DNA from: Shewanella psychrophila
Lineage (GTDB): Bacteria; Pseudomonadota; Gammaproteobacteria; Enterobacterales; Shewanellaceae
Assembly: GCF_002005305.1 (NCBI RefSeq)
Contig: NZ_CP014782.1
Coordinates: 1,054,001 to 1,118,000, forward strand
Length of the DNA: 64,000 nucleotides
Reading direction: 5' to 3'
Of the stretch, positions 19,381 through 28,584 are shown piece by piece. The notes beneath the pieces are model-generated. The model was not told the origin of the DNA, did not search any database, and saw only the letters and a program-made list of their open reading frames with translations. Both the position numbers and the translations under genes were made by a program. Within the stretch, counting starts at the first letter, position 1, and the number at the start of each line of letters is the position of its first letter.

Positions 19381-19469
19381 AGATATTTCCTTAGTCTGGT
19401 GTGACTCTGTTTCGTTGAAAGCATCCTCGCAGATATTAGATTGCAGAAATAACTTTTAATTATTACCAT

Positions 19470-19492
19470 ATTGATAACTAAAAACTATCAAT
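19470..19492. promoter_or_regulatory. LysR-type operator palindrome
   Basis: A perfect 7-bp inverted repeat (ATTGATA / TATCAAT) with a 9-bp spacer contains the T-N11-A core of LysR-type sites. It lies in the divergent gap between the lysR and cupin genes, ten bases before the lysR start, where autoregulation and activation of the operon would be expected. Confidence 0.7.
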
Positions 19493-19502
19493 CGGATCAT
19501 CA

Positions 19503-20390
19503 ATGGAACTCAGACATTTTCGTTATTTTAAGGTGGTTGCTGAGTTGCAACACTTTCACCAAGCCGCCGATGCCCTATGCATCTCACAGCCAGCACTCTC
19601 TAATCAGATTAAACAGTTTGAGGATGAGCTCGGCACTAAGCTATTTAATCGAGTCGGCAGACGTGTCGAAATTTCAGAAGCTGGCAGCCTGGTTCTGACA
19701 TCAATCACCCATATTTTAAATGACGTAGACAGAATGAAAGATGCCGTTGCCGAAATACATTCAGGTGTGGCTGGCACATTACGAGTCGGCGTGATCCAGT
19801 CCGTTAACGCCTTATATACTCAGGAGCTGGCCCTAGCCTTCGACAGCATTTGCCCCAATGTTGCCCTCAGCATCGAAGAGCTGTCTAATGATGAGATAAC
19901 CACTAAGGTAGAACAGGGTGAGTTGGACATAGGTATAGGCTTCGCCCATGGTCCGGTTTACAAGCACTTGGCCTTTACCGAGCTGTTCAAGGAAAAATGG
20001 AGCCTTATCTGCTCACTGTCGCAAGCAAATTCGGCCAAGCGGGTATTGAATGGTGAAAGCCATGATCTCAAAGCGATACTGCTTCCCAATCATTTCGAAA
20101 CCCGCAGGATAGTGAATAAATACTTTCTCGAGCATAATATCCCAGTCAATAACATCACAGAACTCAATTCCATCATACGTATTCTGGCTTTTGTGCGTAG
20201 CAGTCGATCCTTTACCATATTACCAAGTTCATTTGCGGCGCTATCAGGCATAGAGCCGCTGCAGTCATTTGACTTGAGCTCGGCCATTACCCCCAGAGTC
20301 GTCGGCATGTTACAGGCACAAGATAGAGTAACTAAGCGCTCCGCCAGCCTATTTGTCGAGGTCTTAACTGAGCAACTATCGGGAATTTAA
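19503..20390 (+). CDS. LysR-family transcriptional regulator
   Basis: A 295-residue regulator. The winged helix-turn-helix occupies residues 1-60 (HFRYFKVVAELQHFHQAADALCISQPALSNQIKQFE) and the effector-binding domain starts at about residue 90 (TLRVGVIQSVNALYTQEL). It is transcribed away from the cupin-dapA operon and very likely controls it through the palindrome in the gap. The effector is unknown, possibly the substrate of the lyase. Codon use is ordinary. A terminator follows. Confidence 0.9.
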   Translation: MELRHFRYFKVVAELQHFHQAADALCISQPALSNQIKQFEDELGTKLFNRVGRRVEISEAGSLVLTSITHILNDVDRMKDAVAEIHSGVAGTLRVGVIQSVNALYTQELALAFDSICPNVALSIEELSNDEITTKVEQGELDIGIGFAHGPVYKHLAFTELFKEKWSLICSLSQANSAKRVLNGESHDLKAILLPNHFETRRIVNKYFLEHNIPVNNITELNSIIRILAFVRSSRSFTILPSSFAALSGIEPLQSFDLSSAITPRVVGMLQAQDRVTKRSASLFVEVLTEQLSGI

Positions 20391-20396
20391 AAGTTG

Positions 20397-20425
20397 ACGG
20401 TTATTTAGCTGCCAACCGTTTTTTT
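20397..20425 (+). terminator. Terminator of lysR
   Basis: ACGGTT / AACCGT stem with an 11-nt loop followed by seven T's, just after the lysR stop codon. Confidence 0.8.
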
Positions 20426-20458
20426 AGTGTAGGAAATAATGCTAGAAAAAGAATTAAA

Positions 20459-21379
20459 TTAGAAGCTGCATACGGTATTTCTGTTTCTGGCTTTCGCCTC
20501 ATACAGGGCGGTATCGGCTTCATGGATCAACTGACCTAGGGATTGATGGCGATAATATGACAAGCCAATACTTACGGTTAATCTCAATTTTTTCCCATCC
20601 TCTAAGATCATGGGAGAACTGGCTAAACTTGACCGATAATATTCCGCCAATGCCGCTGCGCCATCTTCGCTACTGCCTGAGATGATGATCATAAACTCTT
20701 CACCACCATAGCGAATGAGCACATCAGACATACGACTGTTCTCTTTGAGGGTTTTAGAGACGAATTGCAGGGCACGATCGCCGATCTGATGACCATATTT
20801 ATCATTCACTTGCTTAAAATGATCGAGATCTAACATGAGTACAGCCAAATGCCCCTCGCCGCGAGAGGCTATCTTATGTATCATCTCCCCCTGCTTCAAT
20901 CCTTCACGGCGATTAAAGAGTCCGGTGAGATCATCGAAGCTGGCTTGCTTAGTTAATACGGCTTCGAGCCTTTTTTGTTCGGTGATGTCAAAAATCACCC
21001 CGATAAGGCCGGCAACCTCGTTGTCCAGATCAAAAAAACTGGTCTTATGGAATTTAACGAACAGCTCGTCACCTTCTTTAGAGCGGATCTGTTTCTCATA
21101 AACTTGAATGCCAGGTTCATCGAACAAGGCCTGATCGGCTTGCTGGTATACATCGGCTAGCTCTTTGTCGAACAGTTCGTAAACGCTGCGACCAATCATC
21201 TGCTCTCTGGTGAGCTTGATAAAATCTTCGAAGGCCTTATTACAACCAAGATAAACCCCGGCAACATCTTTATAGAAGATAGGCACAGGCAAGGTGTCTA
21301 TCATTAGCTGTAGCATAGGACTGTTATTCGATAGAAACGATAACAGATCGGGCGCTTGTATCTTGGTCAATTTATCCAT
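20459..21379 (-). CDS. PAS-GGDEF diguanylate cyclase
   Basis: A soluble 306-residue protein. A PAS domain spans about residues 22-135 (PVPIFYKDVAGVYLGCNKAF ... GVIFDITEQKRLE). The GGDEF domain starts at DDLTGLFNRREG and carries GGEEF at 225-229, with the inhibitory I-site RMSD at 216-219. All residues for cyclic di-GMP synthesis are present. The PAS domain probably senses a small ligand or redox state. There is no transmembrane segment. It stands alone, convergent with lysR. Confidence 0.9.
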   Translation of the reverse strand: MDKLTKIQAPDLLSFLSNNSPMLQLMIDTLPVPIFYKDVAGVYLGCNKAFEDFIKLTREQMIGRSVYELFDKELADVYQQADQALFDEPGIQVYEKQIRSKEGDELFVKFHKTSFFDLDNEVAGLIGVIFDITEQKRLEAVLTKQASFDDLTGLFNRREGLKQGEMIHKIASRGEGHLAVLMLDLDHFKQVNDKYGHQIGDRALQFVSKTLKENSRMSDVLIRYGGEEFMIIISGSSEDGAAALAEYYRSSLASSPMILEDGKKLRLTVSIGLSYYRHQSLGQLIHEADTALYEAKARNRNTVCSF

Positions 21380-21950
21380 ATAAGACTACTCGTTTTGCAC
21401 GCTTCTCTTATCGTGCCGCTTCACTTCAATTTAGCTAACCTACAGATTTTGTCAGCTAAAACATCTATTGGAAAAACCTATCGACACTTCTAGCCAGTCT
21501 TTTTACAGATGCTCTACAGTTGTATATGTTATTCCAATATCAACAAATACCACATTCCGATAACACAGTTAAGGGTAGAGTCGTTATTTCTCAGTGATTA
21601 GATCTTTCATCTTGGCAAGTTTTCTCCTCCTTACCCACTGAAATCATCTTAGTTTAATCTTTGTTTACATTTGATTAATTGCACTGATTCACAAATACAC
21701 CTAGCTTTTTTATCTCGTCATTTGACTCGATTCGACTGAACACAGCAAACCAGATGTATGCAAATTCAACAATTTGATCGAATTTTTTAAACCTACATCA
21801 CGCAAACATGATTTATTACGCTTAAAACTGAATTTTTAATGATTAGCCGCTAGATCTTAAAATCTTTGTCTGGTTTAATACCGCCTTAATTTGGCCGTCG
21901 ATGCCCTTCTTTATTAACTAAAGTGATTAGCTCAAAATAGGAAGTCTTAC
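21380..21950. other. Intergenic stretch, promoter for metal-efflux operon
   Basis: About 570 bp of AT-rich DNA between divergent genes. I see no RNA gene or open frame. It must contain the promoter of the small exported protein / czcCBA unit. AGGAAG at 21939-21944 is the ribosome site of the next gene. Confidence 0.5.
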
Positions 21951-22328
21951 TTGTTCGATATGAAAGCCTCAACCAAGATCTTACAATCTAAGTTGACACT
22001 GGTACTCTTACTGGTGGTTTTCTTGTCTCAATTATTTCCTACCTGCGTGGCATCGGATATTCACCACAATGATCAAAGTGGCGCTCTAGTGTCTAGCCTG
22101 CCTGTCGAGCAGCAAGAGTCTTGCTGTCACCTTCCGGGTCATGCTTGTTCCCATACGAGAGCGGCCAGTGAGCAATCAGATCAAGATAGCGATTTTCATA
22201 CCTCTTGCCATCCTCCCATAGAACATAGCTTCATCCCCGACTCCCATCGAGTTCTGGGAACCAGCCTTTTTATCGTCAGCTACCAAAATAGAAGCTATGC
22301 TCCTCCTATTCCGCCTCCTCATGCCTGA
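21951..22328 (+). CDS. Small exported Cys/His-rich metal-associated protein
   Basis: A 125-residue protein. A signal peptide (KLTLVLLLVVFLSQLFPTCVA) is followed by a Cys/His-rich mature part: HHNDQS, CCHLPGHACSHT, FHTSCHPPIEHSF. The end is proline-rich (APPIPPPHA), as in DUF2946-like proteins. AGGAAG is six bases before TTG 21951 and fifteen before the in-frame ATG 21960, so TTG is probably the start. It leads the czcCBA genes and probably binds or senses the exported metal in the periplasm. Confidence 0.6.
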   Translation: MFDMKASTKILQSKLTLVLLLVVFLSQLFPTCVASDIHHNDQSGALVSSLPVEQQESCCHLPGHACSHTRAASEQSDQDSDFHTSCHPPIEHSFIPDSHRVLGTSLFIVSYQNRSYAPPIPPPHA

Positions 22329-22428
22329 ACTTCTTCTAACAACATAATTTCATCTTAATTGTTAAGTCACTTAGATTGTATAGCCAACTTTAACGCTATG
22401 CAGACTGAGATAACTGGAGTTCATTCTC

Positions 22429-23775
22429 GTGAAGAGATACCAAGAGATCACTCTCCTGGCCTGCCGTCGCGGTATGGTCACTGTGAGTCTGTGTGTTTTT
22501 GCCCTATTTGCAGGCCTATTTTCACACCAAGTCCTGGCGCAAACAGGCATTAACCAAACCCAAGGAGAAATTACTCTGCCTTGGGTGCTCGAACAAACCT
22601 TGTTGCACAACCCTCAACTGCAACACTATCCCTATGAGCTTAGAGTTAATGAAGCATTGGCTTTACAAGCAGGCATCACCCCAAACCCTGAGTTTTCGGT
22701 GGAAGTCGAAAACATTCTGGGCACGGGTGAGATGCAGGGAGTCGATAACGCCGAGATCACCTTAGGTTTAAGCCAAGTCATCGAACTTGGCGATAAACGT
22801 CAGCGTAGGATAGATTTTGCTCAGGCCGAAGAACGTCAAAGCCTCAGCGAATATGAGCTATTACGCCTGGATATATTGGCCCAAGCCACCCAAAGGTATT
22901 ATCAAGTGCTTCGTCTTCAAGCACTGCAAGCTTGGAATGCCCAGCGTATTCTCGTTGAACAAGAAGCCTTAAGCACGATTGAATCACGGGCCGATGCTGG
23001 TGCAGTCACTCAGGCCGACGTGAGCAAGATGGCCCTACGACTGTCACGCTCAGAGTCGATTCAACATGGTCTAGATGGTGAGGCTCAGCTTGCCAAACTC
23101 GCTTTAGCTTCTATGTGGTCAAGTGAAGCGCATTTTAGCCTGGTTGCCGGTGATCTTGGTCCCTTACATACCTTCCCCACGGCCGCGAGCGTACTTAATG
23201 CCATGGAAACGGCGCCTCAATACCTGCAAATGCTTAGCATAGAGCGGGTCATGTATGCCAAGCGGCGCTTGGAAGAGTCGAAGGCGCAATATGACATCAC
23301 CCTAGGATTAGGAGTCCGTAGCTATGACGGCTTCGACGACGGCGCGCTGATGTTCAATTTCTCTATGCCCATACCTCTATCAAACCCTAATCAGGGCAAC
23401 ATTATGGCTGCCCGTGCTAAGGAAGACATGGCAATGGAGCAACAGAGGCTAGCTCGAGGTCAACTCAGGCTTTCCCTGCTGGAGATCCATCAGGCCATGG
23501 TCAATAACGCCAAACAGGCAAAACGACTCCAGGATCGTCTGCTTCCTTTAGCCAATCGTTTGCTCAAAGACACACAAGTTGCCTATCAGGCAGGTCAAGC
23601 CAATGTGCTCTTGCTGGCCGATGCACAATCGGAGCTATTTAGCCTCCAGCGCGAGCTTATCGAAGCCAATGCTGCCGTCTATCAGCGCAGGCTCGAACTC
23701 GAGCGCATCACAGGACAATCTATGACCGCCACTCTCGATACCATCAAGCCATTAGTGGCACAGGAAAACAGATAA
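22429..23775 (+). CDS. czcC: Outer-membrane channel of heavy-metal efflux (CzcC)
   Basis: A 448-residue TolC-superfamily outer-membrane protein that forms the exit duct of the tripartite pump. A signal peptide (SLCVFALFAGLFSHQVLAQ) is followed by two outer-membrane-efflux repeats with long amphipathic helices (QALQAWNAQRILVEQEALSTIESR; LANRLLKDTQVAYQAGQANVLLL). Translation starts at GTG 22429, nine bases after GGAG. Its stop codon overlaps the czcB start (TAATG), showing tight coupling. It is the first pump gene of the operon. Confidence 0.9.
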   Translation: MKRYQEITLLACRRGMVTVSLCVFALFAGLFSHQVLAQTGINQTQGEITLPWVLEQTLLHNPQLQHYPYELRVNEALALQAGITPNPEFSVEVENILGTGEMQGVDNAEITLGLSQVIELGDKRQRRIDFAQAEERQSLSEYELLRLDILAQATQRYYQVLRLQALQAWNAQRILVEQEALSTIESRADAGAVTQADVSKMALRLSRSESIQHGLDGEAQLAKLALASMWSSEAHFSLVAGDLGPLHTFPTAASVLNAMETAPQYLQMLSIERVMYAKRRLEESKAQYDITLGLGVRSYDGFDDGALMFNFSMPIPLSNPNQGNIMAARAKEDMAMEQQRLARGQLRLSLLEIHQAMVNNAKQAKRLQDRLLPLANRLLKDTQVAYQAGQANVLLLADAQSELFSLQRELIEANAAVYQRRLELERITGQSMTATLDTIKPLVAQENR

Positions 23776-25088
23776 TGACATTTAAACTCAATCATCTTTC
23801 ATCGGCATTTATGGCCGCAGCCATCACCTTATCGGTATTTAGCCTATCGAGTCTGCTGCCGATTCATTCAGCCTGGGCCAGTGACGATCACGGTCATGGT
23901 CAGGAAGAGAAAGAGGAGCATGTTCCCGAAGGCCCACACGGTGGCAGGTTACTACACAGCGGAGCCTTCGCCATAGAGATCACTATGGCCGAATCCGGTA
24001 TTCCCCCTGAGATGCGTGTTTATGCCTACCATAAGGGCGAGATACTCGCCCCTGGTGATGTACAACTTGATATCTCACTCAAGCGTCTCGGCGGTAAAGC
24101 CGACAAGGTCAGTTTCATCCCGGAAGATGATTACCTGGTCAGTAAGGTCAGCGTGTCCGAGCCACACTCATTTGAGGTCGAGGTCAATGCCAGCTTTAAT
24201 GGCGAAAGCTTCGACTGGCACTATGACAACTTCATGGGCCGCACCGAGATCAATGACAGGCTACTCAAGCTGTCAGGCGTACAGACTCAGCTGGCCAAGG
24301 CGACACAACTTACTTTCGTCGATACCCTGTTTGGGATCGTCGCGCCAATTGCTGATAATCAGTTTAGCGTTAACGCCCCTTATTCTGGCGTGATTGAGCA
24401 GTTACACGTCAGTATTGGCGACGCAGTGGTAAAGGGCCAAGTTATCGCCACAGTGCGTAACTCCAGCACCTTGCAAACCTATGCGGTCAAAAGTCCGGCC
24501 AATGGCCAAGTCACTGAACAGCTATTGAGCCTGGGAGACAACACCTATAACCGCGCCTTGATCCGTATCAGCGACCTATCCAGCGTATGGATTGACCTGT
24601 CAGCCTTTCCGAAAAGCATAGGCAAGCTCTCTGTGGGCCAAAAAGTCACCATAGGTGATGATCATGATAATGGCCATGGAGCAGAGCGTGACACAAATGA
24701 CGCACACGCTAGTGCTTCTGCCAGCAGCACCATCAGTTACATCGCCCCAACGATGACAGGAGGTCATATCGCTCGGGTGCGCGCGGTTATCGATAACCAT
24801 CACGGTCATTGGCGTCCAGGTATGCATATTCAAGCCGACATAGAGACCCGCATCAAGCAAGTTCCTCTGGCAGTGCGTGTCGATGCCCTGCAAAACTTCA
24901 TGGATAAGCCCGCCGTGTTCGTTAAACATGGCAACACCTTCGAGGTCCGCATGCTGACCTTAGGTGAAAGTGATGGCGTGTATGTAGAAGTACTGGCTGG
25001 CCTGGACTCTGACGTCGAGTATGTCACTGAGAACAGTTACTTATTGAAAGCGGATATCATGAAAGACGCCGCTAAACACGTGCATTAG
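23775..25088 (+). CDS. czcB: Periplasmic adaptor of heavy-metal efflux (CzcB)
   Basis: A 437-residue membrane-fusion protein linking the RND pump to the outer-membrane channel. After a signal peptide the mature N-terminus is rich in His and acidic residues (DDHGHGQEEKEEHVPEGPHGG), typical of CzcB metal binding. A biotinyl-lipoyl-like hairpin segment is visible (FSVNAPYSGVIEQLHVSIGDAVVKGQVIA). A second His-rich insert (DDHDNGHGAERDTNDAHA) interrupts the beta-barrel domain near residue 300 and probably also binds metal. The gene is coupled to czcC and 11 bp before czcA. Confidence 0.9.
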   Translation: MTFKLNHLSSAFMAAAITLSVFSLSSLLPIHSAWASDDHGHGQEEKEEHVPEGPHGGRLLHSGAFAIEITMAESGIPPEMRVYAYHKGEILAPGDVQLDISLKRLGGKADKVSFIPEDDYLVSKVSVSEPHSFEVEVNASFNGESFDWHYDNFMGRTEINDRLLKLSGVQTQLAKATQLTFVDTLFGIVAPIADNQFSVNAPYSGVIEQLHVSIGDAVVKGQVIATVRNSSTLQTYAVKSPANGQVTEQLLSLGDNTYNRALIRISDLSSVWIDLSAFPKSIGKLSVGQKVTIGDDHDNGHGAERDTNDAHASASASSTISYIAPTMTGGHIARVRAVIDNHHGHWRPGMHIQADIETRIKQVPLAVRVDALQNFMDKPAVFVKHGNTFEVRMLTLGESDGVYVEVLAGLDSDVEYVTENSYLLKADIMKDAAKHVH

Positions 25089-25099
25089 GAGAGAATTTA

Positions 25100-28000
25100 A
25101 TGGATACAATCATCTCCTTCGCCCTAAAGCGACGGTTATTAGTACTGGCGATGACTCTGCTCATCGCCCTGCTGGGTGTTTACAACACCTTAAAACTGCC
25201 TATCGATGCGGTACCAGACATCACCAATGTTCAGGTGCAAATCAATACGGCCGTACCTGGCTACTCACCACTTGAGTCCGAGCAACGCCTGACTTATGTG
25301 ATTGAGAACGCCATGGCGGGCATTCCTAGCCTGGAATATACCCGATCTATCTCACGCTATGGCCTGTCTCAGGTGACGGTGATCTTCGATGAAGGTACTG
25401 ATATCTACTGGGCCAGACAACAGATCTCCGAGCGCCTGCAAGGCATACGCGGCGAGCTTCCCATGGAGGCGGAACCTGCTCTTGGCCCAGTGAGCAGTGG
25501 TCTTGGCGAGGTGTTTACCTACTCCATTCGCGCACAGGATGGCGCGACGAAGGAAGACGGCACCCCTTATAACGCCGAAGATCTGCGTACCATTCAGGAC
25601 TGGATCATCCGCCCTCAGCTGGTCAAAGTTGCTGGCGTCACCGAGATCAATAGCTTGGGTGGTTTCGAGCGTGAATATCAGGTCACGCCGGATCCCGGTA
25701 AAATGTTGGCCTTTAAGATCACCATCAGTGATGTGATCACCGCTCTGGAGCGCAACAACCGCAACGCGGGAGCAGGTTACATAGAAAGAAACGGCGAGCA
25801 ATGGTTAGTGCGCTCTCCCGGACAACTCAAAGATCTCCAACAGATCCGTAAAGTCGTGATCACCAAGCGTGACGATGCGCCGGTACGTATCGGCGATGTG
25901 GCTGAGGTTTTTTACGGTAAACAGCTCAGAACCGGCGCCGCCAGCCAAAATGGTCAGGAGACGGTACTGGGTACAGCCTTCATGCTTATGGGAGAAAACA
26001 GTCGCGTGGTCGCAAAAGAGGTCGGTGACAGGTTAATACTCATCAATGCCAGCTTACCCGAAGGCATCATCGCAGAGGCTGTGTATGACAGAACCGGCTT
26101 AGTCGATAAAGCCATAGCCACGGTGCAAAAGAACCTGTTCGAAGGCGCCGTGCTGGTGATCGTCGTCCTGTTTGCGCTTCTGGGGAACTTTCGCGCCGCC
26201 TTGATCGCCGCCCTAGTGATCCCATTGAGCATGCTGTTCGCCATCACAGGTATGACGACCAATCGGGTGTCCGGTAATCTGATGAGTCTGGGTGCCATCG
26301 ATTTTGGCATCATAGTCGACGGCGCGGTGATCATCGTCGAGAACGCCCTGCGTCGTCTCGGCATGGCTCAACACAAATACGGTCGATTGCTCTCTCTCGA
26401 AGAGAGGATGGAGGTGGTATTCGATGCAACTAAGGAGGTCTTCCGCCCCGCGGTATTCGGTGTGCTGATCATCATGCTGGTCTATCTGCCTATCTTTGCC
26501 CTCAGTGGCGTCGAAGGTAAGATGTTTCACCCTATGGCCTTCACTGTTGTGGCTGCGCTTATTGGTGCACTTATTTTCTCGGTCACCTTCGTACCAGCCG
26601 CTATCGCGATATTCGTCAAGGGTAAGGTCAATGAGAAAGAAAATTGGCTCATGTCTAAGGCTCGTAGTGTCTATGAGCCAGTGTTGTTCTTCTCCCTCAA
26701 GCGTCCTGCTATCATAGTCGTGACAGCCATTGGCTTAATGGCTGTTACCTCTTATCAAGTGACCCGTTTAGGCTCTGAGTTCTTGCCTAAATTGGATGAA
26801 GGGGATATCGCCCTCCATGCTATGCGCATTACCGGTACCGGACTTGAACAGTCTATCGACATGCAGAAAAAGCTTGAGCTGATCATAGGTGAGCTCGATG
26901 AGGTTGAACGTGTGTTCTCGAAAATCGGTACCCCTGAGGTGGCCACAGATCCTATGCCGCCAAGTGTTGCCGATACCATCTTGATCATCAAGCCTAGATC
27001 TGAATGGGCCGATCCGAGTAAAACTAAGGAAGCGTTCATCGATGAGCTACGGCATCATATCGAACAGGTACCGGGGAATAACTATGAGTTTACCCAACCT
27101 ATCGAGATGCGTTTCAACGAGCTGATTGCTGGCGTACGCGCCGATGTGGCCCTGAGGATCTATGGTGACGATCTCGATATCCTCAAACAGGCTGGCGATC
27201 GCGCCTTGGGCTTATTTCAGCAGCTCGATGGTGCTAAGGATGTCCGTGTCGAGCAGATGTCTGGCCTGCCAACCCTCTCTATTGAGCCGAACCGGGATCA
27301 CTTAGCCTTGCTTGGTCTTACCATAGTCGATGTACAACAGGCGCTACAGGTGGCCGTATCCGGCGTACAAGTCGGCCTCATTTACGAGGGGGACAGGCGT
27401 TTTAAACTTATCGTGCGTATGGATGACAATATCAGCCAAGATCTCAGGACGTTGGAAAACCTGCCTATCGCGCTGCCCGTGGATCTCAACCCGGATCTTA
27501 GCTATGTACCTCTGGGTGAAGTTGCTGACATTGAGTTCAAAGTCGGCCCTAACCAGATCAATCGTCAAAGTGGCAAGCGTCATGTGGTGGTGACTGCCAA
27601 TGTCGAGGGACGAGATTTAGGCTCCTTCATTAAAGACACTAAGCGCCTTATGGGTGATGAACTTAATCTGCCCAGTGGCTACTGGAGTGAATATGGCGGC
27701 ACCTTCGAGCAGCTAGAGTCGGCATCGAACCGCTTAATGATGATCGTGCCACTGACCCTGCTCCTTATCTTCGGTCTGTTATACAGTGCCTTTGGCTCTA
27801 TCAGAGACTCGATGATCATCTTCAGCGGTGTGCCCCTAGCACTGACCGGAGGTGTGTTAGCTCTGGTGCTCAGAGACATGCCTCTGTCAATCTCCGCGGC
27901 GGTAGGCTTTATCGCGCTGTCGGGCATAGCCGTGCTCAATGGCGTGGTGATGTTGAGCTTCATCAAGGAGTTAAGGATGCAGGGGCTGGAGCTTTTTGAG

Positions 28001-28243
28001 GCGATTAAACAAGGGGCAAGTCAGCGACTGCGCCCAGTATTAATGACGGCCTTAGTGGCCAGTCTGGGATTTGTGCCCATGGCCCTTAATGTCGGTACCG
28101 GCGCCGAGGTGCAGCGACCGTTGGCGACAGTGGTCATAGGCGGCATAGTGTCATCGACCTTGCTGACTCTGGTCATCTTACCCGTACTCTATCTGCTGGT
28201 GTATCGCTTTAACTTAAGGACCGAGAAAGTTAGCGCAAGTTAA
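25100..28243 (+). CDS. czcA: Heavy-metal RND efflux pump (CzcA)
   Basis: A 1047-residue proton-driven inner-membrane pump, normal for the HME-RND family. The transmembrane helix-4 signature DFGIIVDGAVIIVEN is at residues 401-415; this is the HME1 form, associated with Co, Zn and Cd export, and contains the proton-relay acids D401, D407 and E414. Twelve membrane helices and two large periplasmic loops fit the family. AGGAGA precedes the ATG. The operon czcC-czcB-czcA ends in a strong terminator. Substrate assignment rests on the signature only. Confidence 0.95.
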   Translation: MDTIISFALKRRLLVLAMTLLIALLGVYNTLKLPIDAVPDITNVQVQINTAVPGYSPLESEQRLTYVIENAMAGIPSLEYTRSISRYGLSQVTVIFDEGTDIYWARQQISERLQGIRGELPMEAEPALGPVSSGLGEVFTYSIRAQDGATKEDGTPYNAEDLRTIQDWIIRPQLVKVAGVTEINSLGGFEREYQVTPDPGKMLAFKITISDVITALERNNRNAGAGYIERNGEQWLVRSPGQLKDLQQIRKVVITKRDDAPVRIGDVAEVFYGKQLRTGAASQNGQETVLGTAFMLMGENSRVVAKEVGDRLILINASLPEGIIAEAVYDRTGLVDKAIATVQKNLFEGAVLVIVVLFALLGNFRAALIAALVIPLSMLFAITGMTTNRVSGNLMSLGAIDFGIIVDGAVIIVENALRRLGMAQHKYGRLLSLEERMEVVFDATKEVFRPAVFGVLIIMLVYLPIFALSGVEGKMFHPMAFTVVAALIGALIFSVTFVPAAIAIFVKGKVNEKENWLMSKARSVYEPVLFFSLKRPAIIVVTAIGLMAVTSYQVTRLGSEFLPKLDEGDIALHAMRITGTGLEQSIDMQKKLELIIGELDEVERVFSKIGTPEVATDPMPPSVADTILIIKPRSEWADPSKTKEAFIDELRHHIEQVPGNNYEFTQPIEMRFNELIAGVRADVALRIYGDDLDILKQAGDRALGLFQQLDGAKDVRVEQMSGLPTLSIEPNRDHLALLGLTIVDVQQALQVAVSGVQVGLIYEGDRRFKLIVRMDDNISQDLRTLENLPIALPVDLNPDLSYVPLGEVADIEFKVGPNQINRQSGKRHVVVTANVEGRDLGSFIKDTKRLMGDELNLPSGYWSEYGGTFEQLESASNRLMMIVPLTLLLIFGLLYSAFGSIRDSMIIFSGVPLALTGGVLALVLRDMPLSISAAVGFIALSGIAVLNGVVMLSFIKELRMQGLELFEAIKQGASQRLRPVLMTALVASLGFVPMALNVGTGAEVQRPLATVVIGGIVSSTLLTLVILPVLYLLVYRFNLRTEKVSAS

Positions 28244-28296
28244 GGGTGGATTTACCTTTAACAGCATCTTAAAAATAATACGTTTTAATGCTCGTT

Positions 28297-28320
28297 AATA
28301 GCGGGGCTCGCCCCGCTATT
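28297..28320 (+). terminator. Terminator of czcCBA
   Basis: A perfect 10-bp stem (AATAGCGGGG / CCCCGCTATT) with a CTCG loop and following T's, 54 bp after the czcA stop codon. Confidence 0.9.
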
Positions 28321-28584
28321 TTCTCTGCAGTTTTCTTTACCCCTTCGAGCCTAAAAGATGAAAGGCCCCATAAACTCATCAGCAGAAACACGTTTCAGCC
28401 TTTTGACTGATGGTTTTTCCCTTTACCTGAGCAAGTTTTCAACATTTAAACCAGATGCCTGACTATAATTTGAGCGCTTGAACGCTTTATTGGCTATAAA
28501 TCGCTAACTGCCGAAATTAACTACTGAATTTTTAAATCTTCATGCCTACACTGAAATCATCAAGAGTCATATACGAGGTTGCCT

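Noticed and set aside
22359..22553. Small open frame overlapping the czcC start
   Set aside because: It overlaps czcC out of frame, with no ribosome site and no sensible product; czcC has its own GGAG and GTG start.
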